Below, piece by piece: positions 54,801-62,599 of a stretch of 64,000 bases of DNA. This DNA comes from Planctomyces sp. SH-PL62. Lineage in GTDB: Bacteria; Planctomycetota; Planctomycetia; Isosphaerales; Isosphaeraceae. The position numbers and the translations under genes are program-made. The stretch is from positions 1,550,001-1,614,000 of the forward strand of contig NZ_CP011273.1 of assembly GCF_001610895.1 (NCBI RefSeq), written 5' to 3'. The stretch's first letter is position 1. The number at the start of each line of letters is the position of its first letter. The notes under the pieces are model-generated. The model ran no database searches. It was not told where the DNA came from and saw nothing but the letters and a program-made list of their open reading frames with translations.

Positions 54801-55593
54801 CGAACAGGCCGGCGCCTTCGCCGACGATCAGGCCGTCCCCGTCGGCGTCGAACGGCGCCGCGCGGCCCCGGGGCGAGAGAGCGCGGAGCTGCGAGAAGCC
54901 CATCTGGGTGTAGAGGGCGTCCGGCCGCGAGACGCCGCCGGCGAGCATCGCGTCGGCCCGGCCAGAGTTCAACTCGTCGCACGCCAGCTTCAGCGCGTAG
55001 AGCGACGAGGCGCAGGCGGCGTCCAGCGTGTAGGCGACCCCGCCCAGGCCCAGGGCATCGGCCACCAGCCGGGCCGGAGCCCCGGCCGGGAACGCGTTGC
55101 GCGGCTCGAACGCTTCCGGCTCCATCCGCGCGACGCCGAGCGCCTGCTCGACGTCCCGCCCGATCGTGGCCCGAGTCAGCGCCGAGGTCGTCGCGGTCGG
55201 GAGGACGATGTGACCGAAGACCACGCCGACCCGCGCGCGATCGAGCCCGTCGGTCCTCGCCGATCGCCAGGCCCCGACCGCCGTGCGCAGGGCCAGGCGG
55301 AAGGCGGGGTCGAGCCGGGCGACCAGGGCCGGGTCGACGGCGAGGCCGTCGCAGTCGACTTCGAGCGCCTCGTCGTCCAGGAATCCGCCGCGCGTGGTGT
55401 AGACGCGGTCCGGGCGGCCGACGGTCGGGTCGAAGGCCCGATCGGCGTCGAGCAGCCAGCGGCCGGGGGGGAATTCGGTCGTGGCGTCGCGACCCTCGGC
55501 GACGAGTCGCCAGAAGCCGTCCGGGTCGCGCGCCCCCGGGAAGGCCGCGTCGAAGCCTACGATCGCCACGCCGTCGTTTCGTCGCTTGTTCAT
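48892..55593 (-). CDS. pfaC: PUFA-synthase-type polyketide synthase, fused PfaB/PfaC-like (KS-CLF-AT-DH-DH)
   Basis: A 2233-residue multidomain enzyme. A ketosynthase (about 8-450) has Cys194 in DAACASSLYAL, His in ECHATGTPVGD and GSVKSNTGH. A chain-length-factor-like KS follows (about 465-800) with the Cys site replaced (VSSDEGSGLDAL near 645). An acyltransferase (about 930-1290) has Ser1035 in AVGYSLGESAAL, the part carried by separate PfaB in Shewanella. After a Pro/Ser/Glu-rich linker come four hot-dog units (about 1480-2233) forming two FabA-like dehydratases; two show clear HF..D(R/P)V.PG motifs. No ACP or ketoreductase was seen, so it must work with PfaA. ATG 55593 overlaps the pfaA stop (ATGA). 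Expected to extend and dehydrate a polyunsaturated acyl chain in the cytosol. Confidence 0.9.
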   Translation of the reverse strand: MNKRRNDGVAIVGFDAAFPGARDPDGFWRLVAEGRDATTEFPPGRWLLDADRAFDPTVGRPDRVYTTRGGFLDDEALEVDCDGLAVDPALVARLDPAFRLALRTAVGAWRSARTDGLDRARVGVVFGHIVLPTATTSALTRATIGRDVEQALGVARMEPEAFEPRNAFPAGAPARLVADALGLGGVAYTLDAACASSLYALKLACDELNSGRADAMLAGGVSRPDALYTQMGFSQLRALSPRGRAAPFDADGDGLIVGEGAGLFVLKRLDDAIRQRDSILGVIRGVGISNDVAGDLLAPSSEGQLRAMRSAYDQAGWSPDEVDLIECHATGTPVGDAVEFESLRALWADLAGASRPAGCVLGSVKSNTGHALTAAGAAGLLKVLLALRNRTKPPTANHRAPSSRIALEGSPFRVLQSAEPWAEPESGRPRRAAISGFGFGGINAHALIEEWTGTGSGSVAPVSPVAPEPVAVVGLSARYGKTPGRDAFQQGVLGGIGPGSSESSKPDGVVDALRLRIGRFRIPPVELEAMLLQQSVLLQVAAEAIADAGGPAESGLRCGVIVGLGLDPNTTNYHLRWWLASRAPTWNVEQGWNLSEADLEAWISDACDAIQPALTANRTMGSLGGLVASRVAREFRIGGPSFSVSSDEGSGLDALRIAADWLDRGELDSAVVGAVDLVADPRTAVAARRLAVAAGLGQGEEEFRSGECAVALVLKRRSDALRDGDRIYAVVGELGGAHEGPTVVIDAPRPALGWTGAAEGLATVAEAILAIDQGIVPPSGRWSADEDEILTRDPSYWVRNREDGPRTARVRIRGLDGAARTLDLQGVEREADPRTRPLGPARLALFPVFGEDPAARRSRLDELAALIAAGPDRPIEDLAASWWAAARASAGSGPALALIAADAASLAEAVAEARDGARPARAVVRSRPASFEVFEPSAAWDGPPQVAFTYPGLGAAYPDMGAELSATWPELARELESRFTTARDQIVPETWWNGRRAVGSEDHRPVILGQISVGALMTSLFLKLGVRPSAAVGYSLGESAALVSLGAWSDRDEMTRRLRESPLFSTELAGPCLGARRLWGLADDEEVDWVAAIVPRSREQVEAAIGDESRVYVLIRNADDEVVIGGRGESVRRVIDALRCPFLPLPTVSTVHCPIGVDAEPAYRALHDLRTSPVADVTFYSGVWGTGYHPDHGTATAAITAQASRQIDYPVVVEKAYEQGARVFVDMGPGSACTRLVGRILKDRPHLAVSADEADGGVLSSVLRALGALIAAGVPVNLDLLYDREAEAPAVSTGASAPEIVVERPDLPNRYPDPPAAARPSASVPEPESEPEIEAQPEFRPVSVCVDPSPVSVFVESSPAPVFAASFASIMPHPIVATPSLTPMTRSHVETQQASADAHEAFLRLSRSYSETMARQVAVALELIGGAEAGSVVVETPVAPPPPPAPVAAAVAPPQRREDVALDREQCMEYAIGSIAAVLGPRFAEVDSYPTRVRLPDEPLMLVDRVVTIEGTQFTLSAARVVTEHDVLHDGWYLDAGRIASCVAIEAGQADLFLSGWLGIDFITKGLSVYRLLDATVTFHSELPGPGDVIRYDIRITDFFRQGETHLFRFEFDGTVDGRPLLTMRGGCAGFFSAEALAAGKGVVPRPLDALPIAGKRPADWRELAPPAACKLDRSQVDALRAGDLAGAFGEPFDRLDLPRPQRLPGGMMTLVHRVEALEPEGGRFGLGLIRAEADVHPDDWFIVCHFVDDRVMPGTLMYECCLHTFRIFLMRMGWVGDADRVRFEPLTGVANRLRCRGQVTETTRVVTYEVTIKELGYGPEPFAIADALMYADGKPIVEITDMALRLAGTGREEIEARWDRVRSTAPALTTGPTLVYEKNQILAFSDGRPSDCFGDRYRPFDEGRFIARLPRPPYQFLDRATVVQGTPWEQVEGTTAEVEYLVPADAWYFEADRQPHVPYGVLIETALQSCGFISAFMGSALLSDEPLKFRNLGGKSRQHRIVDRNSGLLTTTAKVTKINRSAGMIIQHYEMSVRDREGVVFDGETYFGFFRLQALADQVGVREASPYAPTAEERAAFQPFPTPDRAPLPDRRWRMVDRITALSASGGPRGLGFVEGETDVDPSAWFFEAHFLGDPVWPGSLGLESLLQLLKVFAEARWGVDARAVFDSPGIGAEHGWSYRGQITPTSRLVTTQAWITGVDDARRRVTADGLLSVDGKVIYQMTGYTLDARSE

Positions 55594-58500
55594 CGCGGGT
55601 TCGCAGCCGCCCGAGGGTGAGCCAGTCGGTTTTTGCGGAACGCCTGATCGAGCGAGGCGTCGATCACGCATTCGTAACCGTCGATCCGAGCGACCAGCTC
55701 GCCGTCGGCGTCCTGGAATTCGACGTCCGCCACCGCCCGGTGATCGCTCGCCTGCCTCACCGAGAGGACGACGCGGACCCCGTCGCTCGGGAATCGGCGC
55801 CGGAACTGGCGATAGGAGCCCACGGCCGTCGGCAGCGAATTGGCGTTCGACCGCCGCCGGCACCAGAGCACCATGACCTGAAACGCGGCGTCGACCGCCA
55901 GGGGGTCCGTCAGCCACTCCCGCCGCAAGGGCCGCGCGATCCACTCCGCCGGGGCGGGGGAGGTCGCGACCCAGGCCGCGATCGCCCGGTCGTTGCAACC
56001 CTCGATCCGTTCCAGAGCCTGCATAGCCGGCCCGTGGAACAGGATCCGCTCATAGATGGACTTGCGATCCTCGTCCATCTGCGAGAGCGGCCCCTCCGCC
56101 AGGTTCCGAACCCCGTCGCCATGCCGCTCGGCCAGTGTGACGAGCGCCCTGGCGTGGACGACCTCGCGCCCCTCGCCGAGCGTCCCGCGCATCTCCACCG
56201 GGACGATCAGCGAGCCTCCCCGCTGCTCCCCCTTGCCCGCCCGCAACGAGACCGGGGCCGGTCGGTGATCCCGAAGGACGACGCCCTTGAACAGACGAAG
56301 GTCGTCGAGCCCTTCGACGACGAGGCCCGGATGCCGGTGCACGGCGGCCTCGCAGAGCCATTCCATGATCAGGGCCATCGGAAGGACCGCGTGGCCGTCG
56401 ATCACGTGGGACTTGAGCACCGGGAACGCCTCGACGTCGATCAGTCGATCGAAGACCGGTCGCAGGTCGGGCTCGAAGTCGTCGACCGCGGCCGGCGGCT
56501 CCACGTACGCCCCGGGCGCCTCCGTCGACGCCGGGGACGGCCCCGACGGCGGCGGGTCGGCCAGCACGACGACCTCGACGGGGTTCTCGCGAGACTCCTG
56601 GATCTCAAGAGCCACGAGCTCCGCCCCCTCGGCCATTGGGATCAGTCCCAGGCCCTCGCGTTCGAAGACGGCGCGAAGCGAGGGCGTCACCATGCCCCCG
56701 TCCCAGGGTCCCCAGTTGAACGCCACCACGCGGCAATCCGGCAGCCGGCGGGCCTGCACCTGAGACCACTTGTTGAGCACCTCGTTGGCCGCCGCATAGG
56801 CCACCTGGCCGAGCCGGCCGAAGCGGGCCGTGGACGAGGAGAAGACCGCGATCGCCCGTAGGGCGGTCGGATCGAGCGCCTCGAAGACCGAGGCCAGGCC
56901 GTCGACCTTGGTGCCGTAGACCATGTCGAACTGGGCGTCGGTCTGGTCTTCGATTCGACGGTCGGCGAGGACTCCGGCGGCGTGGACGAAGCCCCGGACG
57001 GGACCGCAGCGGCCTTCGGCCCGCTCGATCGCCCCCCGCACGGCCGCGCGGTCGCGGACGTCGACGGACTCGTAGATCGCCTCGGAGCCGGCCTCGCGGA
57101 TCCGCCGGAGCGTCTCCTCGATCTCGCGTCGGGCGAGGACGAGACGGGCCTGCTCGTTGACCTTCTGCGGGGTCGTCGGCTCGTGGGTGTGGCGGAGGAT
57201 CGCCGTGCGGATCGCGGGTTCGTCGACCGCGCGGGCGAGCCAGGCCGGCTCGGGGCCGGTCGGGGCCGAGGTCCGACCGAGCAGCAGCAGGGTGGGCTGG
57301 TACGACTTCGCCAGCGCGACGGCCGCCTCGGCGGCGATGCCCCGCGCCCCCCCCGTGATCGCGACCAGATCGCCGCGATCCAGGACCGGACGGCGGCGGT
57401 GGTTGCCCGAGGTCGACTCGACCCGTTCGAGCACGATCTCCCGGGTTCCTTGCGACGAGATCCCGACCTCGACCGGCCCGCGACGGAGCAGTTCCTCGAC
57501 GATCGCCCTGGCTGCGGCGTCGACGTCGGCGTAGTCGCACGCGAGGTCGACGGCCTTGCAGCTCACCTCGGGCCATTCGTGGCCCGCCGTCTTCGCCAGC
57601 CCCGCCAGTCCCCCCGCGATCGGATCGATCGACGTATCGAGGCCGTCCAGCCCGAACCGGCCGTCGAGTCGCGAGATCGTCAGCAAGGCCGACGGCGAAC
57701 GCCTTCGGAGCTTCGGCCCGACCGACCGGAGCAGCCGGAACGCACGCTTCAGTGCGGCCGAATCGAATCCGACGGCCGGCACCGCCACGATCAGGGCGTC
57801 CGGGACGCCCGCGGCGAGCGCCTCGTCGGTTTCTTCCCACTCGATGAGACGAACGCGATATCCGCGACCGACCAGTTCCGCCTTGATCGCCGGCGTGAGC
57901 GTCGAATCCTCATTCGTGATCCAGACCTCCGCGCCCGAAGCGAAGGCGAGGCCCTCGCGACGATCCGGCGAGACCAGGGCGCGAGCCCGCGCCGAGAGCC
58001 GCTCCAGCCGGGCTGAGGAGGTCGGAACGCCGGCGTCGGCGGCCACCTCCACGACGACCGAAGGGACGGGAGCGGAAGCCGGAGCCGGGGCGATCGTCGT
58101 GGTCACGGTCGCGGCCGCGCCGGCGCCGAGGAGGGCGACGATGTCGCGGAGGGTGTGGATCGAGCCCAGCTGGTCCGGGCCGATCGCCGGCGTCCCCGGC
58201 AGCCGGTCCTGCAGCGCCGAGAGGATCTCGACCCGCTTGATCGAGTCGATCCCCAGGTCGGCGTCGAGCTGCATGTCCAGCTCCAGCATCTCCACCGGAT
58301 AGCCCGTCTTCTCCGACACCACCGACAGCAGCGTCTCCGCCACCGCCGGGCCGGCCGAAGCCTGAACCGGCGCGGGCGCCGGAGCCGGGGCGGTCGTCAC
58401 GGTCGCGGTCGCGGTCGCGGTCGCGGCCGCGCCGGCGCCGAGGAGGGCGACGATGTCGCGGAGGGTGTGGATCGAGCCCAGCTGGTCCGGGCCGATCGCC

Positions 58501-61500
58501 GGCGTCCCCGGCAGCCGGTCCTGCAGCGCCGAGAGGATCTCGACCCGCTTGATCGAGTCGATCCCCAGGTCGGCGTCGAGCTGCATGTCCAGCTCCAGCA
58601 TCTCCACCGGATAGCCCGTCTTCTCCGACACCACCGACAGCAGCGTCTCCGCCACCGCCGGGCCGGCCGAAGCCTGAACCGGCGCGGGCGCCGGAGCCGG
58701 GGCGGTCGTCACGGTCGCGGTCGCGGTCGCGGTCGCGGCCGCGCCGGCGCCGAGGAGGGCGACGATGTCGCGGAGGGTGTGGATCGAGCCCAGCTGGTCC
58801 GGGCCGATCGCCGGCGTCCCCGGCAGCCGGTCCTGCAGCGCCGAGAGGATCTCGACCCGCTTGATCGAGTCGATCCCCAGGTCGGCGTCGAGCTGCATGT
58901 CCAGCTCCAGCATCTCCACCGGATAGCCCGTCTTCTCCGACACCACCGACAGAAGGGCGGGGCCGGCGTCCGGGCCGGGCGCGACGACCGGCGTCGCGAC
59001 CGCGCGAGCAGGAGCGGAGACAGGCTTCGCGGCGGGGGCGGGCTCGATGCGGCGGGTTTCGGCCTTGGGCGGCTCGGGACGGGCGGCGACGGGCGTCGTC
59101 GGGACGACGGGCGCGACCGCGACGACCGGCGCGGGCTTCGAGACCGGCGGGGCCGGGATGGCGACGGGCTCGACGGTTCGAGCCGTCGCGTGGGTCGGGG
59201 CGACCGACGGAGCCGGTTGTCCCGTCGTGGGGGCGCCGGCCAGGTGGAGCCGCTGTTCCAGAAGGGTCTGGAAGGTCCGCTGGGCGGTTTCCTGACCTTC
59301 AAGGAACTGCTGATGCAGGCGGGCCGTCTGCTGCGCGAGTTGCTGAAGCGCGACCAGATGGTCCTGGGTCTGCTGGAGCGCCGCGGCCATTCCCGCGGAG
59401 GGCGCCGGCTGCGGCTCCGGCCGTCGAGGCGCGACAGCGGCGGGGACCGCCGCGTGGTCGTGATCGTGGGCGTGGCCGTTGCCGTTCGTCGAGGCGGTGG
59501 GGAGGCGGTCGGGGGCGTTCATGGTCCGCTCGAAGGAGGGTCGTGGCTGGGATGTCCGGGTCGTCGGGGCCGGTGCGTCGTCGCGCGGCGACGGCCGCTC
59601 GATCGAAACGGCCGCACGGGGGGAATGGCCGTGAGGGGCGGGCGTCTCCACGGGCCCAGCGGCGGCGGCGGCCTTCGCGACCGGCCGGGGAGGCTCGGCC
59701 TTACGCTTCGGGGCCGGGTGCGCTCCGCAGACCGGCACGGTGAGGCCGGGACGCTTGCCGGCGACGGCGGGGACGAAATCTCCGTCCCAGACTGCAAGGT
59801 CGACCGGGCGGCCCGACGCGGCGACGGCCGCGAGCGCCAGGGCCAGGCCGACGAGGCCGTTCGCCTCGCGTGAGGAGTCCGTCGCCACCGCGGCGTGGTC
59901 GTGTCCGTCGAGGATCGAGCCGACGAGCCCGCTGAGCTTGGCGTCGGGACCGACTTCGACGAACAGCCTCGCCCCGTCGCGGTGCATCGCCTGGATCATG
60001 GCGGTGAATTCGACCGGCTGGGCGAGCTGGTCGGCGAGCAGTTCACGCGCCGCCTCGGCCGGGGCCGGGTAAGCCTCCCCGGTCGCGTTGGCGAAGGTCG
60101 GGACGTCCGAGGGTCCGAAGGTCACGGCGTCCAGGACGTCGCGGAAGGGCTGGCGGGCGTCGGCCACGAACCGGCTGTGGAAGGCCGCCGAGACGGGCAG
60201 GCGCTTCGTGCTGAGCCTGGCCTCGCGAAGCACGGTTTCCGCCCGGGCGATCTCGTCCACCGGCCCGGAGATGACGCACTGGAGCGGGGCGTTCTTGTTG
60301 GCGACGACCACGTCGAGGGCGTTCTGGCGGATGAGTTCCTCCAGGCGGGCGGCGGGGGCGAACGCGGCCAGCATCGCGCCGGCGTCGCGACCGTCTCGCC
60401 GGCCCATCAACGACCCTCGTTCGGCGGCGAGCCGCAGCATCGAGGGGGCGTCGACCCGTCCCGAGGCGTGCAAGGCGGAGAGCTCGCCGAAGCTGTGTCC
60501 GCCGGTCAGGTCGGGGCGGATCCCGAAATCCTCAAGGATTCCGAGCAGTCCCAGGGAGACCGCGCCGATGGCCGGTTGGGCGAACCGGGTGTCGCGAAGC
60601 CGCTCGTCGTCCCGCTTCCTCCCCTCGTCCGTGAAGCTTGGCGCGGGGAAGATCCGCTCGCTCAGCCGGGCGCCGTCGAGTGCTGGGGCGGTCTCACGGT
60701 CGGCCAGTTCGAGTGCGGAGAGCATGCGGGGGAAGCGGCAGGCCAGGTCGCGTCCCATGCCGACGTACTGCGATCCCTGACCGGGGAACAGGAAGGCCAG
60801 CCGTCCGGCCGCGGGGCCTTTCCCCAGGAAGACTCGCTTCGAGGGACGGGCCGTCGGGCCCGCCAGGCGTTCGATGGCTTCGGCGAGGAGTGCGGTCGGT
60901 TCGGTCTCGCCGCGACGAGCCACGATGAGGAGCCGCTGAGCATGGTCGGCCCGGAAGGTCGAGCGGCTCCGCGCCGCTTCGGCCCGGAGCTCGCCCCAGG
61001 TCGTCGCCTCGGTCCAGGCGGGGAGGGCGGCGGCGAGCGTCTTCGGGTCGTCGGCCGAGTAGGCGAGGATCTGGACGTCGCCGCCCCAGTCGACGCCCGG
61101 TCGATCGGGCCGGGCCTCCTCCAGGACGCAGTGGAAGTTGCTGCCGCCGAAGCCGAAGGCGCTGACGGCCGCGCGGCGGGGATGGTCCGCCGGGGCGACC
61201 CAGGGTCGGTTGTCGGTGTTGACGTAGAAGGGCGAATCCTCGGCCGCCAGGAGGTCGACGGGGCGATCGACCTTGATCGTCGGCGGCAGGACCTTGTGGT
61301 GCAGAGCCAGGGCCGCCTTGACGAGCCCCGCCGCCCCCGCCGCCGCCTTGGTGTGGCCGATTTGCGACTTCACCGAGCCCAGGGCGCACGACCGGGCCCC
61401 GGCCCCCGCACCCCGGAAGACCTCCTCCAGCGCCTCGACCTCGATGCCGTCGCCGACCCTGGTGCCGGTGCCGTGGGCCTCGATCAGCCCGACGGTCTCC

Positions 61501-62513
61501 GGGGCGATCCCGGCCTGGTCGTAGGCCCGTCGCAGGGCCTTGACCTGTCCCGCCGCCTTGGGGGCGTAGATCGCCTGGCCGCCGCCGTCGCTCGAGGTCC
61601 CCATCGAGCGGATGACGGCGTAGATCCGGTCGCCGTCGCGCTCGGCGTCGGCAAGCCGCTTCAGCACCAGGATGCCCAGGCCTTCGCCCAGGATCGTCCC
61701 GTCGCCGTCCGCGGAGAACGGCCGGGCGTCCCCCGTGGGCGAGAGCGCCGGGGTCTTGCTGAAGCACATATACATAAAAATATCATTGAACGTATCGAGG
61801 CCGCCGGAGAGGGCGACGTCGCAGCGTCCGGAGGCCAGCTCGTGGAGCGCCAGGTTCACCGCGCCGAGCGAGCTCGCGCAGGCGGCGTCGACGACGCAGT
61901 TCGAGCCGCCGAGGTCCAGCTTGTTGGCGATCCGGCCGGCCGCGACGTTCCCCAGCAGGCCCGGGAACGAGGCCTCCTGCCAGCCGACGTAGGAGTCGGA
62001 GATCCGCCGCACGACGTCCTCGGCCGTGCCGGCCTCGACCCCCGCCTCGGCGAGCGCCCGCCGCCAGATTGGATGTCCCAGCCGGGCGCCCAGGGGGATG
62101 ACCAGCTCCAGCGTGCCGGTCACGCCCAGGATGACGCTGGCGCGGTCGCGGGCGAAGTCCCGCCCCCCCGCGCCGTAGCCGGCGTCTTCCAGGGCCTTCC
62201 GCGCCACCAGCAGGCCCAGGAGCTGGGTCGTGTCGGTCGCCTCGACGGCGTTGGGGGAGACCCCGAAATCCAGGAGCGGGAAGTCGACCGGCGAGAGGAA
62301 TCCGCCCCGGTGGGCGTAGGTGCGGTCGGCCGCCTTGGGGTCGGCGTCGAAATAGTCCTCGGGCCGCCAGTGGGTCTCCGGGACGTCGATGACGGCGTCC
62401 AGCCGGTCGCGGATGTTGGACCAGTAGCGCTCGAGGTCTTCGGCCATCGGGAACAAGCAACCCATCCCGATGATGGCCACCGGAACGGGAGGCGGGGAAT
62501 CGGCCTGAGTCAA
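55590..62513 (-). CDS. pfaA: PUFA-synthase-type polyketide synthase PfaA (KS-AT-3xACP-KR-DH)
   Basis: A 2307-residue synthase. A ketosynthase (about 10-440) has Cys212 in VVDAACASSLG, EAHGTGTRVGD and GSVKSQIGHTK. The malonyl-type acyltransferase (about 560-860) has Ser674 in GGHSFGELSAL. After an Ala/Pro linker, three tandem acyl carrier proteins carry phosphopantetheine serines at 1216, 1320 and 1424 (LGIDSIKRVEIL in each). A ketoreductase (about 1705-1985) shows VAITGGARGIAAEAA, GFVHAAGVL and YAAANEVLNKW. A C-terminal PS-DH-like domain (about 2010-2290) has LKSHVIDGHAVLPMAL. The start is TTG 62513, backed by AGGGAAG. The ACPs need a PfaE-type phosphopantetheinyl transferase not found here. 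It is translated coupled to the next gene. Confidence 0.93.
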   Translation of the reverse strand: MTQADSPPPVPVAIIGMGCLFPMAEDLERYWSNIRDRLDAVIDVPETHWRPEDYFDADPKAADRTYAHRGGFLSPVDFPLLDFGVSPNAVEATDTTQLLGLLVARKALEDAGYGAGGRDFARDRASVILGVTGTLELVIPLGARLGHPIWRRALAEAGVEAGTAEDVVRRISDSYVGWQEASFPGLLGNVAAGRIANKLDLGGSNCVVDAACASSLGAVNLALHELASGRCDVALSGGLDTFNDIFMYMCFSKTPALSPTGDARPFSADGDGTILGEGLGILVLKRLADAERDGDRIYAVIRSMGTSSDGGGQAIYAPKAAGQVKALRRAYDQAGIAPETVGLIEAHGTGTRVGDGIEVEALEEVFRGAGAGARSCALGSVKSQIGHTKAAAGAAGLVKAALALHHKVLPPTIKVDRPVDLLAAEDSPFYVNTDNRPWVAPADHPRRAAVSAFGFGGSNFHCVLEEARPDRPGVDWGGDVQILAYSADDPKTLAAALPAWTEATTWGELRAEAARSRSTFRADHAQRLLIVARRGETEPTALLAEAIERLAGPTARPSKRVFLGKGPAAGRLAFLFPGQGSQYVGMGRDLACRFPRMLSALELADRETAPALDGARLSERIFPAPSFTDEGRKRDDERLRDTRFAQPAIGAVSLGLLGILEDFGIRPDLTGGHSFGELSALHASGRVDAPSMLRLAAERGSLMGRRDGRDAGAMLAAFAPAARLEELIRQNALDVVVANKNAPLQCVISGPVDEIARAETVLREARLSTKRLPVSAAFHSRFVADARQPFRDVLDAVTFGPSDVPTFANATGEAYPAPAEAARELLADQLAQPVEFTAMIQAMHRDGARLFVEVGPDAKLSGLVGSILDGHDHAAVATDSSREANGLVGLALALAAVAASGRPVDLAVWDGDFVPAVAGKRPGLTVPVCGAHPAPKRKAEPPRPVAKAAAAAGPVETPAPHGHSPRAAVSIERPSPRDDAPAPTTRTSQPRPSFERTMNAPDRLPTASTNGNGHAHDHDHAAVPAAVAPRRPEPQPAPSAGMAAALQQTQDHLVALQQLAQQTARLHQQFLEGQETAQRTFQTLLEQRLHLAGAPTTGQPAPSVAPTHATARTVEPVAIPAPPVSKPAPVVAVAPVVPTTPVAARPEPPKAETRRIEPAPAAKPVSAPARAVATPVVAPGPDAGPALLSVVSEKTGYPVEMLELDMQLDADLGIDSIKRVEILSALQDRLPGTPAIGPDQLGSIHTLRDIVALLGAGAAATATATATVTTAPAPAPAPVQASAGPAVAETLLSVVSEKTGYPVEMLELDMQLDADLGIDSIKRVEILSALQDRLPGTPAIGPDQLGSIHTLRDIVALLGAGAAATATATATVTTAPAPAPAPVQASAGPAVAETLLSVVSEKTGYPVEMLELDMQLDADLGIDSIKRVEILSALQDRLPGTPAIGPDQLGSIHTLRDIVALLGAGAAATVTTTIAPAPASAPVPSVVVEVAADAGVPTSSARLERLSARARALVSPDRREGLAFASGAEVWITNEDSTLTPAIKAELVGRGYRVRLIEWEETDEALAAGVPDALIVAVPAVGFDSAALKRAFRLLRSVGPKLRRRSPSALLTISRLDGRFGLDGLDTSIDPIAGGLAGLAKTAGHEWPEVSCKAVDLACDYADVDAAARAIVEELLRRGPVEVGISSQGTREIVLERVESTSGNHRRRPVLDRGDLVAITGGARGIAAEAAVALAKSYQPTLLLLGRTSAPTGPEPAWLARAVDEPAIRTAILRHTHEPTTPQKVNEQARLVLARREIEETLRRIREAGSEAIYESVDVRDRAAVRGAIERAEGRCGPVRGFVHAAGVLADRRIEDQTDAQFDMVYGTKVDGLASVFEALDPTALRAIAVFSSSTARFGRLGQVAYAAANEVLNKWSQVQARRLPDCRVVAFNWGPWDGGMVTPSLRAVFEREGLGLIPMAEGAELVALEIQESRENPVEVVVLADPPPSGPSPASTEAPGAYVEPPAAVDDFEPDLRPVFDRLIDVEAFPVLKSHVIDGHAVLPMALIMEWLCEAAVHRHPGLVVEGLDDLRLFKGVVLRDHRPAPVSLRAGKGEQRGGSLIVPVEMRGTLGEGREVVHARALVTLAERHGDGVRNLAEGPLSQMDEDRKSIYERILFHGPAMQALERIEGCNDRAIAAWVATSPAPAEWIARPLRREWLTDPLAVDAAFQVMVLWCRRRSNANSLPTAVGSYRQFRRRFPSDGVRVVLSVRQASDHRAVADVEFQDADGELVARIDGYECVIDASLDQAFRKNRLAHPRAAANPR
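58106..58952 (-). repeat. 312-bp tandem repeats encoding the three ACP domains of PfaA
   Basis: Two complete units (58128-58439 and 58440-58751) read as identical base for base, and a third (58752-58952) is identical for its first 201 bases before diverging at the N-terminal edge of ACP1. Each unit encodes 104 residues: one ACP plus an Ala/Pro/Thr linker that itself contains a GGTCGC hexamer run. Perfect identity points to recent duplication or ongoing gene conversion; copy number may vary between strains. Confidence 0.92.
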
Positions 62514-62599
62514 GTCACTTCCCTTTCGAGCGTCGATGCGGGCCGGGTGGGGAGATCTCAGTCGTCCGGGCGTGGTGCGGGCGAGGTCGGGGCTCTATG

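Noticed and set aside
49201-55620. A 2139-residue plus-strand frame opposite the PfaC gene
   Set aside because: A GC-composition shadow rich in Arg/Gly/Asp/Val. The minus strand carries full KS, AT and DH motifs.
58106-58952. Tandem repeats considered as a CRISPR array or minisatellite
   Set aside because: The units are 312 bp, in frame, and encode ACP domains with DSIK phosphopantetheine sites; no spacer pattern exists.
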